Source of the DNA: Urechis unicinctus
Lineage: Eukaryota; Annelida; Polychaeta; Xenopneusta; Urechidae
NCBI GenBank assembly: GCA_034190875.2
Contig: CM067348.1
Span: 47,588,065 to 47,652,064 of the forward strand
Direction of reading: 5' to 3'
DNA length: 64,000 nt
The notes beneath the pieces are model-generated. The model was not told the origin of the DNA. It did not search any database and saw nothing but the letters and a program-made list of their open reading frames with translations. This document shows positions 41,601 through 53,658 of the stretch, in pieces. Position 1 is the stretch's first letter; each line of letters begins with the position of its first letter. A program made the translations under genes and the position numbers.

Positions 41601-44600
41601 GAGTAATTACGACCATCATACACGTATCAGACAAATAAAGAGCATAGTCAACCGCTTCTCGGCATATGAGTAGACGGCTGTTAATGCAACATCAAAAATG
41701 TCATTTTCTGCATACAGAGTGCTTATCCATATCAAACAATGGCATTCCTGCAAAGCGTATGATGAACACGACAGTCACGATAAAATACTACAAAATTACG
41801 TCACTTTGTAAATTGCCATTATTGTGCTACCAGACAAACCATACGTTATATTTGCAACTGTCAAAACACCTCAACAAGTTATTTTACTGGTCGCACACAC
41901 CCGTTTCCGGTGCAGTCAATATGTATTGAGGGATAAAATCAAAGAAGTTCTCTGGCATTGCTTAATGTCGCATTAAATCAAGGACATCGCTTTCAAGCTG
42001 CCCAATCTGTGTGCAATAAGTACAATAAGCCGGGATAAATGTTCTATAAGGCAATAACTTATTGTAAAGAGTTGCTTGGCATTGCTCTTTGTCGAGTTGA
42101 AGCATAGTCTGATGAAGTGTAGAAATGTGCGATAACTACTAAGCATGATAGACATGCAGACAATTGGAATTTTCGCCAGTATGCATGATCAAACCGGTGT
42201 GCAGAATAAGAAGGTTGCCAAGACCAAAAGGGCAGCAATTATTTCTGATCACCTCGGGGTTAATGGCCAAACCGGCTTAAATTCAACTTTATTGGCGTAA
42301 TACTATAATGTTTGTTTAAAGTTTAACTTATACTCTGCTATTGAGCAATGACGTGGATATTACTTTTGAATTGTTGACAAGTCCAAGTATCAGTAATTCA
42401 GACGACCCACATAAGCAAAGCATCTTGAAAACCCTCAGGGATATTTATTTTCGAACTGAGCTATTGTTGTATAGTGTACGTTGTCAAAATATTCGCCAGA
42501 TATGCTTTACTTGATGTGCAACTGTAATCACAAGCGATAGTCATCGAGATTATGTTGATATTATCAGTCCAGTTATATCTAAAATCTTAGGATAATGCTG
42601 TTTTTCGTCTGGTGTTGTGAAAATAATACTTAATGATGAGTGACGAGGCATATTATTTTATGGTTCGCTTCCCTTGGGCTAAATTTGCAGTAGTCGTCGA
42701 TTTGGTGTAATTTTTAATTTGTTTCCATGTTGGTGTAGTTGCAATCATATATCGTTTACAATGTTATCGGAAACACCAAATCGGCAATTACTTTTCGAAA
42801 AAGACGCATTGAAAGAACCACCAAACTTTGTCTACAAAAATATCAGTTGAATAGTAAACTGGACCAGAAACTACCCATGCGTAACCATTTTCCGGTCCGC
42901 CGCTTGTTTCAGCTCATAACGTATTGCAGCGTAGTTAAGTGATGCAAAGTATGGATTTGTTTCCCCTAACTGAGCTGATCAATCTGAGGGATTGTAGTGA
43001 TCTTTTATCTGTTTCCGGTGCCATTTGAGTCCAGATGTGCGTACCTGAAGGTTATATGCCGTTACATCGCCGACTGTATATTGAGCTCGGTATGTACGCT
43101 ATCTTGGATAGCACGTAGAATTGTAATACAAAGCAACACTGATATATACCTCGTCCAAAAACATACCGAAGCAGCCTAACTCTAATTTTGAGCGAGGCAA
43201 TAATACTACCCTTTTCCATACTCATCAACGAATGAGCTGGCAATAAATCATTATACTTTAGAACTTTTTCAAGCGTGCTGCAAACCAAATAATATATTTC
43301 AGCAATCATCATTCTGATGCATTTAATATATGAAGCTGGACAATTTGCGTATTGTAGCTGGTTGTAGCTTGCGACTGTGTGGTTAGGACCATGAGTATAG
43401 TCCATAGTGGTTTTGCTAGCATAATACTTATCTATATAGTTAATGTTGTCATCATTTACAATAAGTTCATTCTAGTCGTTGTCTTTACCGTTGTACACTA
43501 GTTAAGTCCATTATCTATGATACCAGGTATTTTCCAGTAGATGTGCACATTCAAAACAAATAGACTAGCAACCCTCTAACATACTATTTCATAGTAACGA
43601 TGGTTGTCAAATTTGATCCAGGGTTTGTTGGCAGCACCGTCGGTATTATAACGAGATATGTCGAGACGTTAATGCACCAATGGAGTGGCATACCTCCTTT
43701 CCAAGAGTTAAGGAACATTACTTGGCGAATATGAATTGGATATAGGAGGCTATCGAACGTGTTCAACACCTCACGATAATATATGAATAGCAGACAGCAA
43801 CGTGGTATTTTTGTATTTTGCAGTAGCATTTCCGATGAAGAAAATACGTGCTTCTTGTCATGCGTCAGAATTTTAGTCCTAAACGTGAAGTTAGGAGACA
43901 ACAAAGAAACACTATTATGTTGCGGTGGCTGACAGCACCTTGGCCCTCTTTGGGTGTTGTTGTTGAAATAAGCCTTCTAAATGTGCCATTTTTACATACT
44001 CAATAGGTCCTTGATAATTGTGAACTATTGTCAGCAGGCTTGAACATGAGATATCAGAAGAATTGGATGACGATATGCTAAGGTTTTACACGCTTATTTG
44101 GTTTCGGCGTTCTAGAAAACGGCATTACGTAGATAAGAGATATTTTATGTTTTTAATGCTCGTCAATAACAGCTTCGGTTAAGGACTGGTAGATACTATC
44201 CTGAGAGATATATTCATAGATTAACGAACACTACTATATTCGACATACACCCTGATTAATTAGACATGCATGACCGATTTCGATAAATTATAACGGTCGT
44301 AGCAACTTGTGTACGGCACTGCTGTAATTGTATTGCTTCGGAGATTCCTTTTACACGTAATCGAACGACGACTCGTATGTGACATCTGGCGTGTACGAGT
44401 TCCATTTGAGTGAAATATAAAAAGAGGAGATGTTGCTGTACGACGACTTTTTGTGAGATATTTGGGTTTTGCAAATGTAACAGATCCATGCAAAATGCGA
44501 CAAATAATAGGACATAGTTTCGAAAATGCAATCTAATTACCGATGTTGTTTTGCCATGAATACCTATGCCTTCGTTTTCCGGTCGTAAGTATCAATCCTC

Positions 44601-47344
44601 ATAATGGCCTTACTGACAAATAGCAAGCATAACTGTGCGTTGGTGGAGGTTCGAATCCAAAATACCCGACCAAGTTACGAGCTGATACATACGTCAAAAG
44701 GCTATGGAGTAATATACATGACCCAGTATATGAGCTTCTATCTATACACTGTCTTGTCAAATTATCTTTTTGCTGTGGAATAACGTATTCTGCGGCTTTT
44801 ATATCATCACGACGAGCTTGAACGTTTCTTGCTACTAACATGTATATCAATAACGGATACACTACGGTTCTGCCACGAGCAACTGTTTTCATTTTCCGAT
44901 GAAGAAAATACGTGCTTCTTGTCATGCGTCAGAATTTTAGTCCTAAACGTGAAGGTAGGAGACAACAAAGAAACACTATTATGTTGCGGTGGCTGACAGC
45001 ACCTTGGCCCTCTTTGGGTGTTGTTGTTGAAATAAGCCTTCTAAATGTGCCATTTTTACATACTCAATAGGTCCTTGATAATTGTGAACTATTGTCAGCA
45101 GGCTTGAACATGAGATATCAGAAGAATTGGATGACGATATGCTAAGGTTTTACACGCTTATTTGGTTTCGGCGTTCTAGAAAACGGCATTACGTAGATAA
45201 GAGATATTTTATGTTTTTAATGCTCGTCAATAACAGCTTCGGTTAAGGACTGGTAGATACTATCCTGAGAGATATATTCATAGATTAACGAACACTACTA
45301 TATTCGACATACACCCTGATTAATTAGACATGCATGACCGATTTCGATAAATTATAACGGTCGTAGCAACTTGTGTACGGCACTGCTGTAATTGTATTGC
45401 TTCGGAGATTCCTTTTACACGTAATCGAACGACGACTCGTATGTGACATCTGGCGTGTACGAGTTCCATTTGAGTGAAATATAAAAAGAGGAGATGTTGC
45501 TGTACGACGACTTTTTGTGAGAGATTTGGGTTTTGCAAATGTAACAGATCCATGCAAAATGCGACAAATAATAGGACATAGTTTCGAAAATGCAATCTAA
45601 TTACCGATGTTGTTTTGCCATGAATACCTATGCCTTCGTTTTCCGGTCGTAAGTATCAATCCTCATAATGGCCTTACTGACAAATAGCAAGCATAACTGT
45701 GCGTTGGTGGAGGTTCGAATCCAAAATACCCGACCAAGTTACGAGCTGATACATACGTCAAAAGGCTATGGAGTAATATACATGACCCAGTATATGAGCT
45801 TCTATCTATACACTGTCTTGTCAAATTATCTTTTTGCTGTGGAATAACGTATTCTGCGGCTTTTATATCATCACGACGAGCTTGAACGTTTCTTGCTACT
45901 AACATGTATATCAATAACGGATACACTACGGTTCTGCCACGAGCAACTGTTTTCATATCTTTACCCTGCCTACATAACAATAAGTAATTAGGATGCACAA
46001 TTCAAAGGAAACGATCTATTTTGTTTTATCACCGTCAGTAATGGTCCAGTTACGACCATGTAAAGGGGTTAAATCGCCAATAATTTATTACACGCATGTT
46101 AAACGACGACATACACCTCGTGATGCTGACCAATAAAGCTATTCTACCATGCTCCAGCCACCAACAAAGACAAGTTATATACGTGGCATTTATGTGCAAC
46201 TATATTATAAGTACGGCTAAAAACAGCCCTATTTATGAAAGGGAGAAATCAATTTACGGGTGCAATCCTGACTCATAATTGGGTATTACCTGCATAACGG
46301 ATCTAGAGGGAGCACTAGACATCTTTGATCGGTGCCCAATATGTCAATGCCGTGTGTATTTCTTAGTTAGTGCAATGAGAGCAATTTGTTTCTGTTAATT
46401 TGTCAATTTGCAAAATTCGGGCAGATGGCACGACGCCGTTTTGCAGTCAACCTTAGCCAATTTACAATGGCAGCAGCATCACGTAAATTACAATCATTCT
46501 CTGCAACCATGTTGCCCGTAAATGACATAAATGTTTTCTCGAATAGCCATACATCAATTGCCGAGTAACTATTGTTTAGAGTGCCACTGTTCTTCCACGT
46601 ATTGACTTATTTATATGAACAATGCACATTTGTTTAATCAGGCGCAATTTGCATTATCATTTAATATAAACCGGAATAGTTCACCACTGATAATATTAGT
46701 TAGATGTAGGATTATCATACCGTCGTGTTCCACATTATCGCCTCGTCATACTTCTACATATCGGGCTTCCCGACCGAATATGGTCGCATTTGCGAAATGC
46801 TTCTGTATATATGACGTTTTTTCTGTTCCTGAGTACCACCATGCAATATGGCATTTTCGAGTGTGTTGCGGGGGCTGAGTAAACAATAGCATAATGTGAG
46901 ATCTGCAATTTGTTCCATGGAAGGTCTTCTCTGGACAAGCTGTTATTGACACGATGCTTTGTGCCTACCATGATGTAATTATTGTTTAGTTATACGTGTC
47001 CAGTTGAGTTTCGTAGCTCTTATAAAATAATAGCAATCAAGCTTACATCATAGGCTATTTGCACAGGTTTTATCCCAGAAATGTCGTAATGGCATGCAGT
47101 GTACGACTGCGGAATATTCCACTGTCTCGGCAACATTAAGTTGATTGAACGCTCTACAGAGCAATGAGGCTACCTTTGATAATAAACATTCGGGTGGGGT
47201 ACCTGCTGTGCATTCAACGCTAACTTTGAAACAAACCTTATTTTAGTTGTTATCCTCTTACACCTGGTTACAATCAACTGATTCGACGACGCATCTATAT
47301 AACTATAATATTGACAGTCTTAAATTTTAGCCAATGCACCGGAT
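38615..47344 (+). repeat. Array unit 3, internally deleted (about 8.7 kb)
   Basis: Starts like units 1 and 2, but at 39576/39577 it jumps from the position equivalent to 26415 straight to the position equivalent to 31586 of unit 2, so about 5.17 kb is absent. Up to about 40075 it is nearly identical to unit 2; beyond that it is visibly more diverged and in places closer to the copy at 5.26 kb. It carries a 1064-bp tandem duplication at 43831-45958. No gene seen. Confidence 0.85.
43831..45958 (+). repeat. Near-perfect 1064-bp tandem duplication
   Basis: The segment beginning 'ttccgatgaagaaaatacg' near 43831 starts again near 44895, and both copies run to 'gagcaactgttttcat'. Offset is 1064 throughout (for example 44256 and 45320). 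The copies differ at very few bases, such as around 44456 against 45520, so the event is recent. Units 1 and 2 have a single copy at this place. Confidence 0.95.
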
Positions 47345-50300
47345 GATTACACTGATATTTTTAGTCCGGTAGTATTGATTGTCTATGATAATATTTTAAC
47401 TGATCTAGACACGAATGTCAGACGCATGTCACTTCATGATTGATTGTTGTAGGCGTATTAATTGAAATTTACAGATATGTTTCAAGACATAATTTGCATT
47501 ACCTTCTGTCAGCGTGAATTAATGCCTACCATTACCCTTAAAGAGATCACTTTATATCACAACCGGCGGATGTAATAAAGGCGAAACATAGGTAGCAGCT
47601 GAAAACAGAATTCGGAAGTTACAGCAACATGGAGGATAAAGGAACGATACTGTATTACCTTAGGTAGTCATTATGAAGATCAAATCTCTGTCAACGAGCT
47701 GAATTGCTAGCAAGAGGAGCCTTTACAATCGCTAGCACCTCTTAACGACAACTCACGTACGAAAAGGGCAGATATCAAGACATGGGACATATTCTATCGG
47801 AGGTACTATCTATTCATATTACGAGGCAGCTGCCAAGCGTCCAACCACAGATTACGGCTAACATAGTCGAATGGTGGACATTCAACCGTGCTTGTTGTAA
47901 GCTACAAGCAACTTGGTACGCACAAATTATATTGCCATATGGCTTGTCAAGCCTATGTAAAAATGGCGCGCGTAGTGTCACGGCAGGAGAGTATTTATAT
48001 ATCGGTGGGCTACAACAATCCTAGATTCGATTAAATTGGTCGGAGAGAAGGGCCTGTGGAATATTTCTAAGTTAGCTTAAGTGATAAGCAATTCATCACA
48101 ATCGATGGACTTGAATTATATTTTTTAGAACTCCAAATTAAGCTATGTACACATTATAATCGTAAGGTAGGAGGGAGGAGCCGACGTTTACATTATGTGA
48201 TATATTTGCATTTTTCTCATGATCATTGCCGATTATGAGCATGCCATCAGTACCACGAGATAAACGATGGATCACCAATAGGTCCGACTTGTGATACACA
48301 CATACCCGGCGAACGTTTTTCAATTAATGGAAATCCGATAACATGAGGCCTTTACGTTGTCTAGCAAATGCATCAGGTCCTCCATACCACAGATGTTGTC
48401 ACACTTAAGCGATAACGACTAACATAGTGCTGCTCGCGTGATGCTCGATGCTATATTAGCTGAAGTTAAAAAGTGCAGTGCGGCGTTGCATTATCTGCCC
48501 AATGTGTTCTCCATGACTGCTTGGTTTTGCGGAGAAATACGAATGCATTGCTTTCGCTGGTCTCTCTATGAAATGTACGTGGCATCAGACTGTTTTTGTT
48601 CCAGACAGTTTTGTGGGTATGTTCCTCTAGAGTAGCGACATTTGCGCTGTCTCCTTGTTCATCATTTGTCTTCCAAACGAGAACCCAGCGTGGCGCTATG
48701 ACTGAATGCATTACTTGGTACAATCTAAGGCTATGAGAAGAAAACAAATTAGACGCCGAAGATGATGCTTTACACCGAATGGTATTTGTATCGACTTCCA
48801 CAGCTTATTTTATGCGAAGTAATTCAACGTATGTACAAGGAGGTCACAGAATGCGATATAGGATATAGGATATAAGATAGAACGAGCAGGCAGAGAAGAG
48901 CTACTTATATAACCGACCAATGTGACAGCACGTTGAACTATATTTGCAGCATTGACTCAATAAGAAATATAATAGGAAACATGTTGTCATTATAACTGAG
49001 TCTTACTGGTGATTACTATCAATCCCGGCCGTGAACAGTTAACATATCCTCGTCTTTGAGCATGCATACTGGATAGACTGGACCAGCTAATATAAGCATG
49101 ATTTTGCTACAAGGGAATGCATTGGCCGACGACCGGGGTTTCTGCACTCTCCACAATATATGATATAGGCTAAGGAAACCCTCTCTGCATCTTAAATTTG
49201 GAAAGAAAGGTTAAATTACATATCCCCTAAACTTCAGTTTGTGATACGAGTTACACATCAAAGAATATGTTGCTCTTCGAAGGAAGACTTTACATGTCAC
49301 AAATCAATCAGAGCTGCTGATCATTACTTGCATTTCTATGTTAGCCTGCTGTTCGGTTTTGGCATCATATGAATTCGTATTTCTCAAGTGAGATATTTGG
49401 AAAATCCTATGAACCCATGTGTAGCCTAAATACATTAGATATCAACGAGCCGATAGCAAACCCCATGTGATTAATAACTGTTAATTGCTTCATTTTTACC
49501 ACATTATCGGATCTACTATTAACTGGTGAACATCGCTCCACCTATATGAAATTTGTGAAGCTGTTCCATGCAGCATGCTATGATGCATGCAAATGTCAAT
49601 CAAAAGTATTCTTTGTCTGTCAATATCCGTTTCATACAATTAGGAACGATCCATGCGTGAGCCGTCGTATGAAGTACATCACAATACTACAGAAAATCTC
49701 ACATTCAACATTGTGATGTTATTGCTGTATGCATAAAAGTTAGGTATACAAACTGACTTAGGCCACGAATACACGGCCAATCAAATCGGTGGCATAGCTG
49801 TCCCACTATTCATTACTCCAGGATAAGCAGTCGGATTTGAAAAGAAGGTTACCCCATGGTACTCACTTAAGTGTTCTTCCTAATTATTGAATGCATTTTT
49901 GTTAACACAAGTGGCACGTAAATTTGTTTTTCCTCAAACGCTTATCGTTGGTAGTGTCTCTTGCTGACAGGGGACGTTATAATGAAACTAATGCCATTTA
50001 TTTCGCACAGATGGAACGGATATTTTATGACGATCAAGTTCAGGTGATACATTAGAATAGACTATCACCGATTTTGCATATCGTAAAGACCCCATACCTC
50101 TGAACCGTTGCAAACTGCTGAAAAGTTACGGCAAAATGATTTGCCGTCTTTGTAACTGCTTTTTAATACCGAATACTTTTCTCTACACCATCATGCAAAG
50201 AAATCGTGCAAATGCATCGGACATAATATCGACATAATTTATGATAGAGTAGGTAAAAATGTGTGTGTAGAAAAAGATGAATTTACGACTCTAACCTGGG

Positions 50301-51288
50301 CATTAGTACTTCGTTGTAAATTTGTACTGCTTAACGTCGCAGCAAAACTGCTAGATCACAGCAAGCAAAAGAGCTGTCTTAAACGGTAGGAATAGTGATG
50401 TTAATATTGGGGTTTAAAGTCATTTTCAACAACAACGGTATATTGCGACGATGATGGATGAGGATGATTGCGATGCTTGTACAGCTCCTTTTAAGTACAA
50501 GCACCAATTTTCAGAAATCCTTTGCACAGACCGGGTTGCGAAACCCACGCCACACGGACTTATGTCCAGCATGATATTATCGAGATACTGTATCGGGTGC
50601 ATCCCTTTTCGGAGATCTGATTTGGGTAAAGTCAGTTTCATAGAAATATTCCGAAACTACAAAAGGATGCAGCCGGTAAGTAATGACATCAAATTATCGC
50701 CCACTGTCAGCCATACTGGACTGACAAAAATAAGACGTGTTTTGATGCGATAATAAGGTTAGCTATAAGGAAAATTACAATTATTAATATAGGACACTGT
50801 TAGGCAATTGGTTAAGATATTTGTGTCGCTATCTAGTCTAACTAAACGACATAGTTTTTTATTAATCTGCAAAATTCTAGAAGTTTGCAACTCGACTAAT
50901 TGCTCAAATTCAATGTATTATCGCTCACGATTTTAGCTCAATACAATAAAAAGTATGCATTTAACAGCTTAATAAACGTGACCGCCGGATTTGTCTTTGT
51001 TCTCTCAACGAATGCCGAGATTATTTTCAATTTAAATAATTAATCAATTTCAACGGGATTTAAAATGTCAAAGTTCCAAGCCGAAAATATAGCGTATCGA
51101 TGCCGAATCAACACATGCAAACTTTAATCGATTAAACCATATTTATTACCCAAAAATGGAAACTTTTAAATCAGCGTTTTTATCAATATATAAATAATTA
51201 CCTCGTTAGGCAGATCCATCAGGCTTAGTGAAAATGCAGTTTCTCGCACAGCAGCTAACGCTTCAACTAGACGAACTCAAGTGTGAGC
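47345..51288 (+). repeat. Array unit 4, partial and older-looking
   Basis: Collinear with the start of the unit but clearly more diverged from units 1 and 2 than they are from each other. It has one copy of the 413-bp element instead of two, lacks the 2.36-kb internal duplication, and keeps 46 bp near 49592 that units 1 and 2 have lost. It stops at 51288, at the position equivalent to about 17893 in unit 1, where unrelated sequence begins. Confidence 0.82.
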
Positions 51289-51553
51289 CTGCCAGGTAGT
51301 CGACTTTGGCTAGATCAGAGACAATGCTGTTCTGGTGGTCGATCTTGGGTAGAAGATGCCCTGCTACAACTTTTACGGACTGTAGTTCTACGATGTCAAC
51401 GTTGCATGTACTGCCTTATTGGTAGATATATTTAGAAGAGTAGCCCAGTGTTTTAATGGATGTATGTTGGCTGATGTTTGTTGTATAGCTACTAGACCTA
51501 CGCTGTACTTTTTGTAGCACTTCCTCTCCTACTAGACAGGTGGATTGGACTTT
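51289..51553. other. Start of the non-array island
   Basis: Abrupt change from array sequence to DNA that by eye is richer in G and C and in 'ctactag'/'gtag' strings. No coding motif or splice-flanked exon recognised on either strand. It leads directly into the 27-bp minisatellite. Confidence 0.5.
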
Positions 51554-51576
51554 AACTAGGTTTGCAGACGAAAAGG

Positions 51577-51729
51577 TATACGTGGCTGACGGAGAGCGAA
51601 ATGTAGATGTGGCTGACGAATAGCAAAATATTTATGTAGTTGGCGCAATGTGAATTTTATATGTCATTGGCGCTAATCAAGGTATATATAATGGTTGGTG
51701 CAGTACAAAATGTCTACCTGGTGCAAAGT
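51577..51729 (+). repeat. Degenerate 27-bp minisatellite
   Basis: Five to six imperfect copies with starts near 51577, 51603, 51630, 51658, 51685 and 51712, spaced 26-28 bp. Recurrent core: a 'tatgt' or 'tacgt' start, then 'ggctgac' or 'ttggcgc', then 'caaaat'. The period is a multiple of three, but the most open frame contains stops, so no protein is claimed. Confidence 0.75.
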
Positions 51730-52274
51730 ATCGACACCATGGTCTCGTACATTAGCTATATTTGCGGTCGCCCTGACCAAATATGTGCTCTTTTGGAATG
51801 CCACTTTCACATATTCATTGAATGTCTCTTCCGCTCCATGATACATACAATAAAACACCCCATATCTGGATAAGTTCTGCATACCCATTATTTTGGGAAT
51901 GGAAAGGCAAAGAGAACGGGGCAGAAGGTTTACAGGGTTTATTGAGTTTAATGACGAGCTTCAGAGCATTTGACGAACCGCTAATGGTCAGCGACAACCT
52001 TTCTTATGGCAAGAATTTAGTCTGGTATCGTATGCATATCTATACCATAATACAAATCAGTATCATAACTAATACTAATTCACATAGACCCTAAGTCAAT
52101 GTAAGAAAACGCCTTGTAATGATCTATATTCAATTAAGCCATTTTGATACTTATGAGATTGAAAATTGCAATCTGCCGATAGTAAATTTGACATGGATGT
52201 ATGTGGAAAGGTTCGGTATCCAATATATTCAGACACGCTTAGCAACAAACAAAATGTGTTTCACTGCATCTAAT

Positions 52275-52280
52275 TTTATT
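52275..52280 (-). promoter_or_regulatory. Polyadenylation signal AATAAA
   Basis: Minus-strand AATAAA about 190 bp downstream of the stop codon of the receptor-domain gene, in an AT-rich 3' stretch with no further coding motif. It supports the gene ending at that stop rather than continuing into membrane-segment exons. Confidence 0.6.
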
Positions 52281-52466
52281 TCATTCATGTAATTTAATTG
52301 ATCCCTTACAAAATTACTTTGACTCTTGCAACTTTGAACCTTAATGGTGTAGTTACTTCGCATTCATGCGCTCTAACGTTAAGAAACGTGTATAAATTCT
52401 ATGTTTTCCGCCTCTTTATGGTTAACTAACATATATCAACCTCTCACGCAACTGAGCATCGCGATT

Positions 52467-53340
52467 TTAGCTGAACGATAAGTTCAGTTTCAAGCAGGTA
52501 AAGGCGCCAATGGAATAGGTTTGAGTGCAGTTGCGAAGATAGGTATTGTCCAGTGTAGCACCATCTAACGAGATGTCACTATCGATATCAACTGCAGATG
52601 GCAGCCAAGACAACGTCAGCTCATCTGCCTTATAGCCGACTGAAAAAAGAGCACTTTTGCTTGGTGACATGGCACATGGAACGTCGATTTGATCAAACCA
52701 TAAATTTGTCCTCACACTTTATAAATATTTAAGTTATTTAGTGGCAGCTAAAGAAGTAAATATTCGTCATATATTGTTAAATAACATGGTTATTGCAGTG
52801 ACAAATAATGATATCCAGATACAACACTAACATGATTCCACTATAATGGAAACGAGGCTGCCTCTCCGTGGAAACTCTGCGTGGATGCTAATCACCAGAC
52901 GACCAGAGGAAGAGTTATAAATACAACATAAGTTGTTACAAAATGCAAGATACTAGAAGCAGCAGATACATCTGGTATAATTAACACGGTAATAAATCCA
53001 TCAAAGAACTTGTGCAAGTACTAAATGTTACTTCAAGCAAATAGTCGTAGTTGAATTTTTAAATAGGATAGAGATGTGATTGATCTATAATTGTTCTACC
53101 TCTGCGTGAACCAAATGTCTCCGTTGTCTTTCACAGACACTAGGAATTGAGGATTAGGGACATATTTTGCTTCTGCGCTCATGGCTTTGGGGAAAAACGT
53201 GTCAGGTGTCCAAATGCTATGGCGGATTTCTGGATCCACAATACGACTCGTGTTTGCTGCCACTAGTCCGGCTAAACGGCCGTCTTTCCATGATTGCCGG
53301 AAATACAGGTCTACCTCTAGCTTCTAGAAATTACGAATTC

Positions 53341-53409
<69 letters not shown>

Positions 53410-53514
53410 TATATATATATATATATATATATAGAGATATATATATAGATATATAGATAGATATATAGATAGATATATCTAGAGATATATATATCTATAT
53501 ATATATATATATAC

Positions 53515-53547
<33 letters not shown>

Positions 53548-53616
53548 TATATCTCTAATAACTATAAATATCTCTCCCCCTATCTCTCTCTCTATCTCTG
53601 TCTATATATATATATA

Positions 53617-53658
<42 letters not shown>

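Noticed and set aside
4372-51288. Retrotransposon, DNA transposon or virus-derived element as the array unit
   Set aside because: No polymerase, integrase, transposase, capsid or envelope motifs in any frame, and no terminal repeats at unit borders; the units abut each other directly.
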